Assembly (NCBI GenBank): GCA_002725275.1
Contig: PBOE01000025.1
Location: 24,938-33,025 of the forward strand
DNA length: 8,088 bases
From: Methanobacteriota archaeon
Lineage (GTDB): Archaea; Thermoplasmatota; Poseidoniia; Poseidoniales; Poseidoniaceae
Direction of reading: 5' to 3'
Shown here piece by piece: positions 1 through 6,469 of this stretch; positions within the stretch are counted from its first letter, which is position 1, and each line of letters starts with the position of its first letter. A program made the translations under genes and the position numbers. The notes under the pieces were generated by a model, which searched no databases, was not told the DNA's origin, and was given only the letters and a program-made list of their open reading frames with translations.

Positions 1-1130
1 TGATGAACGGTCACATCGGGCGACCCGGCGCCGGCCTCTGCCCCGTACGTGGCCACTCCAACGTCCAAGGCGATCGGACCGTTGGTATTTGGGAGGCGCC
101 ACCGCAGGCCTTCCTGGAGAAAATGGAAGAGGGACTTGGTTTCTCCCTGCCCAAAGAACACGGATACGATGTTGTTCGGACCATCCAAGCAATGCTGGAC
201 GGGCTGGTGGATGTGTTTGTCTGCATGGGTGGGAATTTCTTATCGGCGACGCCTGACACGGACCTCACGGCCAACGCCATCCGAAAGGTCGGGTTAACCG
301 TTCAAATCTCCACGAAGCTCAATCGTTCCCATCTTGTCACGGGTCAAACGGCCCTGATTCTCCCCTGCCTCGGCCGAACCGAACTCGACGTTCAAGCCTC
401 GGGTGAACAATTCGTCACCGTCGAAAATTCGATGGGTGTTGTCCATCGTTCCATGGGTGGTTTGATTCCCGCCTCGGACGACTTACGCAGCGAGTCTTGG
501 ATCGTTGCACAACTGGCCAATCAAACGCTTGGCAACCAACACCTCGACTGGTGCGGTTTGGTCGAAGATTACGATCGAATCCGAGACCTCATGGAAGCGT
601 CGCTCCACGGGTTTGAAGATTACAACCTCCGCGTCAGAGGTGAATTTGGATTTTCACTACCCAACCCTCCTCGGGATCGCCAGGCGTTTGACACTCCCAC
701 CGGGCGAGCGCACTTCACCGTCCACCCGTTGCCGGATGTTGAAATTCCAGACGACCATTTCGTGTTGATGACGCTCCGCAGTCATGATCAATACAACACC
801 ACCATTTACGGCCTCCACGACCGATACCGTGGCGTTCACGGACACCGCCGTGTCGTGTTCATGAACGCTGAGGACATGGTTGAGCGCGGTTGGAAAACGC
901 GGCAGAGCGTCAACATCACCAGTCATTTCAACGGAGAAGAGCGGACGGCAAAGGACTGGTTGTTGGTGCCTTACGATATCCCCAGGGGAAACTTAGCAGC
1001 GTATTTCCCAGAGGCAAACTGCTTGGTGCCGCTTCACTCAACGGCTGACGTATCAAACACACCCACCTCCAAATGGGTCGTCTGCACCCTTGAGGCATCC
1101 GGTGAATCCATTTCGGGTGAGGAAGAATGA
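1..1130 (+). CDS. FdhF/YdeP-family molybdopterin oxidoreductase, C-terminal half (5' end outside window)
   Basis: This is the C-terminal part (about 375 residues) of a molybdopterin-dependent oxidoreductase of the FdhF/YdeP family, whose members run to roughly 750-770 residues. The reading frame is open to the left edge, and the Met at base 3 lies inside a conserved segment, so it is not the real start. Counting from that Met, visible family hallmarks are GRPGAGLCPVRGHSNVQGD at 6-24, the GGNF cofactor-domain motif at 76-79, RSHDQYNTTIYG at 259-270 followed by DRYRGV at 273-278 (start of the molydopterin dinucleotide-binding C-terminal domain), and HSTADVSNTPTSK at 345-357. The N-terminal half, which would carry any metal-binding cysteines and the Mo ligand, is not visible, so the substrate cannot be judged. 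YdeP-type proteins are mostly uncharacterised; E. coli YdeP is linked to acid resistance. The stop overlaps the start of the MFS gene (ATGA), suggesting one transcript. Confidence 0.9.
   Translation, partial: MNGHIGRPGAGLCPVRGHSNVQGDRTVGIWEAPPQAFLEKMEEGLGFSLPKEHGYDVVRTIQAMLDGLVDVFVCMGGNFLSATPDTDLTANAIRKVGLTVQISTKLNRSHLVTGQTALILPCLGRTELDVQASGEQFVTVENSMGVVHRSMGGLIPASDDLRSESWIVAQLANQTLGNQHLDWCGLVEDYDRIRDLMEASLHGFEDYNLRVRGEFGFSLPNPPRDRQAFDTPTGRAHFTVHPLPDVEIPDDHFVLMTLRSHDQYNTTIYGLHDRYRGVHGHRRVVFMNAEDMVERGWKTRQSVNITSHFNGEERTAKDWLLVPYDIPRGNLAAYFPEANCLVPLHSTADVSNTPTSKWVVCTLEASGESISGEEE
1116..1122 (+). promoter_or_regulatory. Ribosome-binding site of the MFS gene
   Basis: GGTGAGG (core GAGG at 1119-1122) ends 4 nt before the ATG at 1127, inside the last codons of the upstream oxidoreductase. 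It supports the ATG that overlaps the upstream stop as the true start. Confidence 0.5.
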
Positions 1131-2386
1131 CCTCCCGCACGTACGGGCAATTGATTCGAGAGAATCGTGATTTTCGGAAGCTATGGATTGCAGCCGTGAT
1201 TTCGATGCTGGGTGAATGGTTCAACACCATCGCTTTGTTTTTTCTGATTTTGGAATACACGGGGAGCGAATTCCTGCTTGGCATGTTGTTCACGGTCCGA
1301 ATGGCAGGGTTTGCCATGCTCCAACCCTTCATCGGATTGCTGGCTGACCGCTACAATCGAAAAATGCTCATGGTCGTGTCCAACCTTCTCCAGGCGGTGT
1401 TCGCGCTCTGCTTCCTCCTGGTGAACGATTCGAGCGACATCGTATGGATGATCGGCCTCTCAGGTTTGATGATGGTCTTGCACGGCGTCTACATGACCGC
1501 TGAGCGGGCTGCATTGCCCAACGTGGTCGCTGAGGAGGACCTTGCGACCGCCAACGCTTTGGACGCCGCATCGTGGTCAACAGCACTCTGCATGGGCGCC
1601 ATGTTGGGTGGCGTGGTGGTGTCCATTTGGGGCACAAACGCCGCGTTCATCATTGATTCTGTGACGTTTTTGGTCGGTACCTTGTTTTTGATCAACTTGA
1701 CGATCCCGCAAACCATCGACGAATCCATGAAGGGGCCGTGGTTGTCCACCGGCATTCGGAACATCAAATCCGGTTGGGCTCGCATTCGCAGCCAACCTGC
1801 ACTGTTTCGCATTGTTTTTGCCAAGGCCTCGTGGAACGTAGCGGGCGGAGGTTTGGCGGGGGTCTACCTGGTCTTGATGGGGGCGGATGTTCAGGGCTTC
1901 GGAGCGGCTTTTGGGTTTGGTCTGTTCTTTTTCGCCCGAGGTGTTGGCACTGGATTAGGTCCCATCCTTGCACGCGCTTTTCTCAGGGACGAAGAAGCGT
2001 GGCCAAGACTCGTAGGGTATCTCATCGTTTTGTCTGGCCTCATCTACTTCCTTGTTGGATTGAGCGTGCCCCACGCCTTGTGGATCACCGTGGTCTTGGT
2101 CATTTTGGCCCACAGCGCAAGCGGCGCCAACTGGGTCCTCTCAACCGTCATGATGCAACAATGGGTCGAGGATGAGGTGCGTGGGCGCGTGTTTTCAACC
2201 GACATGCTCATTCTTTCAATCGCATTTTCAACCTCAACCAGCGTGGCCGGCTACCTGATGGAAAACACCGACCTTGGCATTCAGAACGGCATCATGTTGT
2301 TCGCCAGCGTGATGGTGTTCTGTGGAATTGTGTTTTCCATGTGGCAACCCGGAAACCCGTCGTCTCAAACCGCTCATTCAGGCTGA
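1127..2386 (+). CDS. MFS transporter, exporter-like (MFS_3/EntS-type)
   Basis: This 419-residue integral membrane protein has the length and hydrophobic pattern of a 12-helix major facilitator superfamily permease. The N-terminal pattern around residues 9-32 (LIRENRDFRKLW, then a helix with SMLGEW) and the loop 2-3 motif A, GLLADRYNRK at 70-79, are typical of the EntS/TetA-like MFS_3 group. So is the QQWVEDEVRGRVFS stretch at 344-357 before the last helices. A central cytoplasmic loop lies near residues 196-225, splitting the two six-helix halves. Family members are usually proton-driven exporters of drugs, siderophores or other small molecules, but the substrate cannot be read from the sequence. 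The ATG overlaps the stop of the oxidoreductase by 4 nt and has a GAGG site 4 nt upstream. The gene is therefore probably translationally coupled to the oxidoreductase. Its 3' end overlaps the convergent peptidase gene by 13 nt. Confidence 0.9.
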   Translation: MTSRTYGQLIRENRDFRKLWIAAVISMLGEWFNTIALFFLILEYTGSEFLLGMLFTVRMAGFAMLQPFIGLLADRYNRKMLMVVSNLLQAVFALCFLLVNDSSDIVWMIGLSGLMMVLHGVYMTAERAALPNVVAEEDLATANALDAASWSTALCMGAMLGGVVVSIWGTNAAFIIDSVTFLVGTLFLINLTIPQTIDESMKGPWLSTGIRNIKSGWARIRSQPALFRIVFAKASWNVAGGGLAGVYLVLMGADVQGFGAAFGFGLFFFARGVGTGLGPILARAFLRDEEAWPRLVGYLIVLSGLIYFLVGLSVPHALWITVVLVILAHSASGANWVLSTVMMQQWVEDEVRGRVFSTDMLILSIAFSTSTSVAGYLMENTDLGIQNGIMLFASVMVFCGIVFSMWQPGNPSSQTAHSG

Positions 2387-4329
2387 AGGCATCGCTCATG
2401 TGTGCATTCTGGTGGCGTGAAATAGAGACGGTCCTCTGGAACGAACGTGTCCAGTTGGAGGGTGGATGATGCGCCCTCTTCGACGAACACCACCGATGAT
2501 GTGCTGGCAGGGAGGTAATCTTCACCCGTCGACTGTAAACTTAGCCGCAAGACGTGCCCTGCTGGTACTTCTGCGTCCATGGCAAAGAACTCCATCTTCG
2601 CGTTGATGGACTCGACGATGGGCGTCCATGTTTGAATCTCATCCCCACCGGCATGATACCGCAGGTCCATGATGGCATGACCCAGGTGGATGCAATTGCT
2701 TTGGTTGTCGCAATCTTCGAGCAGGGCGTAGAGTTGCCCGCCGAGGCTTGCTGTTGTCACCTCGACATGAACTCGAGGCATCCCTGCGATGTAGAGGTCT
2801 TCTGTGAGCGGCTCGGTCTCCCACACCGGCCCAGATGATGCATCGGGCAGAACGGTGGTGGTTCCGGCGATGTTGGTCATGTCCGTTCCCAATTCCAACA
2901 CCAGTTCAACAGCATCGGCGGGCGGGTAACGGTCCTCAATTCGCCAGGATCCTTGGTTGGACTGAATCTCAATCCATTGGCCGGGCTGTTCTCCGATCCC
3001 CTTGAGGTAATAGTCAAACCACTCGAGCATGTCTTGCATCCAGTCAAACCGAATCATTTCTGGGAACGCTTCGCCGCCACGACCGCCCAAGTCGGACCGG
3101 TCGTCCAATTGAACCGGACGGTCGGGGTAGTCGTGATCCCACTGACCAAACAAACCTCTGGCCTCTATTCCAGCATCGATCAGACGGTTGATGGTTGGTA
3201 CCGCCATGTGGGGGTCAACGTTCCAATCGTGCATGCCCTGGATAAGGTAAACGCTGCCCTTGTAATTCTCAAGAACCCGGTCGAGGAAGTAGCGCTCAGC
3301 CCAGTAGTCCCCGGCGACCTCGGAGCCAAACATGTAGGCGCTGACGCCGGTTCCCGGGCCGATGATGTAGTCCGGGCACATGTTCTGGTAGTCCTCTTCG
3401 TCGCCGTCAATACCGTACGACCCGTAGACACCGTTGTGCATGATGGGTGCCCGCGCTTCAGAAGAACCGTTTTTCCACATGAGTTCTTTCACGCCAATAA
3501 GACCCGAAATCGGGACGATGGTCTTCAAGTAATCATGCTCGGCCCCAAACATGGCCGCTTGCCAAGGTGTGCTGCCGTCGTAGGATTTACCGATCAGCGC
3601 TACGGCGCCATTGGACCATGGTTGTTCTGCCAGCCATCGCACGGCAGCATCGTTCCCGAGCTGTTCAGCGTTACCCATCAAATCCATGCAGTGATTGCTC
3701 CGTCCGGTGCCTGAGACTGAGATTTGGGCAAAAGCATAGCCGTGTGGTAGAATTTGGTCAATGAACATCTGTCCCAACCAACTACCGGGAACTTCAATCG
3801 AAGGGGTCTCGACGCTGGCTTCTTGGAAATAAGGACCACTTTCAGCGATCACCGGCACTTGCATTCCTTCAGGCACATCGGGCAGCCAGACGGCGAGGCT
3901 GATGAGTCCGTTCGGCGCAGCTCCACCCTCTTCGAGAGGGAGCGTGTATTCCACAAAATGATGGGTCGAATTCCACTCGTTATCGGTTGGCAGGAGCGAG
4001 TACGGTCCAACCTCCAACGCCACGCCAAACTCACCGTCCGTTTCGTATGGAAGGGTGTAACGCTCCCAAACTGGCACACGCACGCCTTGTTGCTGTTCCT
4101 CTTCCACCACCAAGTTGACAAACGCCTCTCCAAAGAAGGCCGAGAGCATCAAAAAAACCAGCGACAGCGCCATCGTCGCCCCCAAAACGACATTGAATTC
4201 TTTGGTGGCTGATGCGGTTGATGATTTGACTTCGTCGTCCAGTGAACCGACAATGATGTTCAACTGGTCCACGTTCGTTTCGGTTGATGTCTCAACCAAA
4301 TCAGCCATCACGACCTCATCGTCCGACAT
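2374..4329 (-). CDS. Membrane-anchored S15/CocE-type serine hydrolase (X-Pro dipeptidyl-peptidase-like)
   Basis: This 651-residue protein is an alpha/beta hydrolase of the S15/CocE-NonD family. An acidic N-terminus (1-45) is followed by one hydrophobic segment at about 47-67, consistent with a signal anchor that places the catalytic part outside the cell. The nucleophile motif GKSYDG (247-252) gives Ser249. GMHDWNVDP (365-373) matches the family's acid-residue motif with Asp368, and GQWDHD (395-400) supplies His399. An SGTGRS element at about 206-211 corresponds to the RGTG region. From about 470 on, the sequence fits the C-terminal jelly-roll domain (PepX_C). Several cysteines, including CDNQSNC and a C-terminal CTHERC, could form disulfides. 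The likely role is hydrolysis of peptides (Xaa-Pro ends) or of an ester or amide at the cell surface; family members differ, so the exact substrate is open. The ATG at 4329 is chosen because GGAG lies 4 nt upstream. A TTG 25 codons earlier adds nothing conserved. The gene diverges from hutU. Confidence 0.87.
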   Translation of the reverse strand: MSDDEVVMADLVETSTETNVDQLNIIVGSLDDEVKSSTASATKEFNVVLGATMALSLVFLMLSAFFGEAFVNLVVEEEQQQGVRVPVWERYTLPYETDGEFGVALEVGPYSLLPTDNEWNSTHHFVEYTLPLEEGGAAPNGLISLAVWLPDVPEGMQVPVIAESGPYFQEASVETPSIEVPGSWLGQMFIDQILPHGYAFAQISVSGTGRSNHCMDLMGNAEQLGNDAAVRWLAEQPWSNGAVALIGKSYDGSTPWQAAMFGAEHDYLKTIVPISGLIGVKELMWKNGSSEARAPIMHNGVYGSYGIDGDEEDYQNMCPDYIIGPGTGVSAYMFGSEVAGDYWAERYFLDRVLENYKGSVYLIQGMHDWNVDPHMAVPTINRLIDAGIEARGLFGQWDHDYPDRPVQLDDRSDLGGRGGEAFPEMIRFDWMQDMLEWFDYYLKGIGEQPGQWIEIQSNQGSWRIEDRYPPADAVELVLELGTDMTNIAGTTTVLPDASSGPVWETEPLTEDLYIAGMPRVHVEVTTASLGGQLYALLEDCDNQSNCIHLGHAIMDLRYHAGGDEIQTWTPIVESINAKMEFFAMDAEVPAGHVLRLSLQSTGEDYLPASTSSVVFVEEGASSTLQLDTFVPEDRLYFTPPECTHERCLQPE

Positions 4330-4333
4330 GGTG

Positions 4334-4337
4334 CTCC
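4334..4337 (-). promoter_or_regulatory. Ribosome-binding site of the S15-type hydrolase
   Basis: On the minus strand GGAG sits 4 nt before the ATG at 4329, and is preceded by a second GAGG-like run (GAGGCGGAG). This decides for the ATG at 4329 over the in-frame TTG at 4404, whose only nearby GAGG is a single base away. Confidence 0.5.
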
Positions 4338-4424
4338 GCCTCGGGGTTGGTACGGCTGTTCTTGAACATACGCCCGTGGTGCTTTTCGTGCTTTCAAAGA
4401 ACAAGCCTCAAAGACATCCATACC

Positions 4425-4431
4425 GAGGTGG
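4425..4431 (+). promoter_or_regulatory. Ribosome-binding site of hutU
   Basis: GAGGTGG lies 4 nt before the ATG at 4436; six of its bases match the canonical anti-Shine-Dalgarno complement GAGGTG. It fixes the hutU start, although the frame stays open upstream to 4115. Confidence 0.7.
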
Positions 4432-4435
4432 AATC

Positions 4436-6469
4436 ATGGATGAGGATGTGCGGCGCATGCAAGCAGCCGTCCTCGAAGGCATTCCGGTGGCCTTGCCGGA
4501 GCATCCGGGTATCGATTTGTCGGTTGACCACGCACCCAACCGACGGCAAATTCTCTCCGCGGAAGAAAAATTGTTGGCCCTTGAAAACGCCCTTCGCTAC
4601 ATTCCACCGCAACACCATGAGACGCTGGCTGATGAATTCATGGACGAACTCAACACCTACGGGCGCATCATCATGCGGCGCTACCGACCCACCAGCCACC
4701 CCATGAAGGCTTACCCGCTGGATGCTTATCCCTGCGCTTCACGGCAGGCGGCGTCCATCATGCTGATGATTCACAACAACCTTGACCCGGCCGTTGCGCA
4801 ATTCCCCCACGAGTTGATCACGTACGGTGGAAACGGCTCGGTGTTCCAAAATTGGTGCCAGTACCGTTTGGTCATGAAGTACCTCTGTGAGATGACCGAC
4901 CAGCAGACACTGGTCATGTATTCGGGCCACCCTTTGGGTCTGTTCCCCTCTGGTCCAACGGCGCCTCGGGTGGTGGTAACGAACGGCATGGTTATCCCGA
5001 ATTATTCGAGTCAAGACGACTACGAACGTATGAATGCGCTCGGCGTGACACAGTACGGACAAATGACCGCTGGTTCCTACATGTACATCGGCCCTCAAGG
5101 CATTGTCCACGGTACCACCATCACCTTGCTGAACGCCGCCAGGCTTCACCTCGGGTTGAGCGATGAATCGAATCTTTCCGGTATCACCTTCATCACCAGC
5201 GGCCTTGGTGGCATGTCGGGTGCCCAAGCCAAAGCCGCCACAATAGCAGGGGCTGCCTGCATCATCGCAGAGACGAATGCCCATGCCGCTCACAAGCGCC
5301 ACAACCAAGGTTGGTTAACCACGGTAACCGACGACATTGACGACGCTATTGACCAAATGGTCCGGGCCGCTGGCGAAGGAGAAGCGATTTCAATCGGCTT
5401 GATTGGGAACATCGTCGAATTATGGGAACGGTGTGTAGAGCGAGAGGTACAGGTGGATTTGGGAAGCGATCAAACCAGCCTGCATAACCCGTATCAGGGT
5501 GGTTATTTCCCAGCAGATCGAACCTACGAGGAGAGCGCCACGATGCTGTCCGAAGACCCGGCCCGATTTCGGTCGGAGGTACAGTCCACCCTCCGACGCC
5601 ACGCTGCCGCCATCAACACCATGGCAGAACGCGGGATGTACTTTTGGGATTATGGCAACGCTTTCCTCTTGGAGGCCTCACGTGTTGGTGCCGATGTGGT
5701 CAACGATGACGGGACTTTTCGTTATCCCTCCTACGTTGAGGACATCATGGGCCCGCTGTGTTTTGACTACGGGTTTGGCCCGTACCGTTGGGTTTGCACG
5801 AGCGGCGACCCTGCCGATTTGAAGCGGACCGATGAAATTGCAGCGGATGTCCTTCGGAGCATGCGGGACGGCGCTCCCGAAGACGTGCGACAGCAAATCA
5901 ACGACAACCTGCGCTGGATTGAGCAAGCAGGGTCAAATCAACTCGTCGTAGGAAGCCAAGCCCGTATCCTCTATGCTGACGATGTAGGCCGACGAAACAT
6001 TGCACTCGCGATGAATCGAGCCATCGCTTCTGGAGAATTGCAGGGGCCGGTGGTGTTGGGTCGAGACCACCACGATGTATCAGGCACCGACAGCCCCTAC
6101 AGAGAAACGGCCAACATCCGGGATGGCTCAATGTTCACCGCTGACATGGCCGTCCACAACGCCATCGGTGATGCTTTCCGCGGCGCCACATGGGTGAGTC
6201 TCCACAACGGTGGTGGCGTGGGCTGGGGCGAAGTGATCAACGGTGGTTTTGGATTGCTGTTGGACGGCACGGCCGAAGCCGAGGAGAAACTCTCATCCAT
6301 GCTCCATTGGGACGTCAACAACGGCGTCGCTCGACGGGCATGGGCGCGAAACCCTGGTGCTCGTTCTGCCGTGGTACGCGCCATGGAGGCCGAAGACGGG
6401 TTGAACGTCACCCTTCCGCACCTCGTCGATTCCTCTGTGCTCGACCGGTTCCGAGGTGATGCGCCGTGA
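4436..6469 (+). CDS. hutU: Urocanate hydratase, long (UROC1-like) form
   Basis: Urocanate hydratase (677 residues) converts urocanate to 4-imidazolone-5-propionate, step two of histidine degradation, using tightly bound NAD+ as an electrophile; it is cytoplasmic. Recognisable motifs are MIHNNLDPAVAQFP (111-124), TYGGNG (129-134), VMYSGHPLGLFPS (160-172), GQMTAGSYMYIGPQGIVHGT (208-227), the glycine-rich GLGGMSGAQ (256-264), and PLCFDYGFGPYRW (440-452). Cys442 in the last aligns with the functionally important Cys410 of Pseudomonas putida urocanase. DHHDVSGTDSPYRETANIRD (544-563) and HNGGGVGWGEVINGG (590-604) complete the set. The length and an extra N-terminal domain of roughly 95 residues match the eukaryotic UROC1-like form (about 676 residues) rather than the common bacterial form of about 557. 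The ATG at 4436 is chosen for its GAGGTGG site and family length; the upstream open frame is antisense to the hydrolase. Its stop overlaps the GTG start of hutH. Confidence 0.96.
   Translation: MDEDVRRMQAAVLEGIPVALPEHPGIDLSVDHAPNRRQILSAEEKLLALENALRYIPPQHHETLADEFMDELNTYGRIIMRRYRPTSHPMKAYPLDAYPCASRQAASIMLMIHNNLDPAVAQFPHELITYGGNGSVFQNWCQYRLVMKYLCEMTDQQTLVMYSGHPLGLFPSGPTAPRVVVTNGMVIPNYSSQDDYERMNALGVTQYGQMTAGSYMYIGPQGIVHGTTITLLNAARLHLGLSDESNLSGITFITSGLGGMSGAQAKAATIAGAACIIAETNAHAAHKRHNQGWLTTVTDDIDDAIDQMVRAAGEGEAISIGLIGNIVELWERCVEREVQVDLGSDQTSLHNPYQGGYFPADRTYEESATMLSEDPARFRSEVQSTLRRHAAAINTMAERGMYFWDYGNAFLLEASRVGADVVNDDGTFRYPSYVEDIMGPLCFDYGFGPYRWVCTSGDPADLKRTDEIAADVLRSMRDGAPEDVRQQINDNLRWIEQAGSNQLVVGSQARILYADDVGRRNIALAMNRAIASGELQGPVVLGRDHHDVSGTDSPYRETANIRDGSMFTADMAVHNAIGDAFRGATWVSLHNGGGVGWGEVINGGFGLLLDGTAEAEEKLSSMLHWDVNNGVARRAWARNPGARSAVVRAMEAEDGLNVTLPHLVDSSVLDRFRGDAP
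6453..6460 (+). promoter_or_regulatory. Strong ribosome-binding site of hutH
   Basis: GAGGTGAT, an eight-base match to the canonical Shine-Dalgarno consensus, lies 5 nt before the GTG at 6466, within the last codons of hutU. It identifies the GTG as the hutH start and suggests translation of hutH is reinitiated or boosted at the hutU stop. Confidence 0.75.

Larger units (their letters stand above)
4330..4435. promoter_or_regulatory. Divergent promoter region between hydrolase and hutU
   Basis: These 106 bp are the only sizeable non-coding stretch in the window and must hold the promoters for the hydrolase (leftward) and the hutUH pair (rightward). The most A/T-rich part is about 4382-4420. 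It contains CTTTCAAAG at 4391-4399, a short perfect dyad (CTTT/AAAG around one base) that could serve as a TATA-like element or regulator half-sites. I see no convincing bacterial -35/-10 pair and no strong archaeal TATA box with a BRE, so the assignment rests mainly on gene orientation. Confidence 0.5.

Noticed and set aside
2953..3714. 253-codon plus-strand open frame inside the hydrolase gene
   Set aside because: It is antisense to the catalytic core (Ser, Asp and His motifs) of a clear S15-type hydrolase. Its translation has no recognisable domain, and long shadow frames are expected at this base composition.
4330..4404. Upstream TTG start of the hydrolase (25 extra residues)
   Set aside because: The ribosome-site spacing is poor, the codons run through the divergent promoter region, and the ATG at 4329 has a better GGAG site.
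4115..4435. In-frame open extension of hutU upstream, which would give a 784-residue protein
   Set aside because: The extension is antisense to the N-terminus and membrane anchor of the hydrolase, has no urocanase homology that I recognise, and would exceed the family length of about 676. A good ribosome site precedes the ATG at 4436.
4330..4435. Riboswitch or bacterial sigma-70 promoter in the divergent gap
   Set aside because: A TTGAAC at 4362 has no acceptable -10 element at the right distance, and 106 bp shared by two genes leaves no recognisable aptamer fold.
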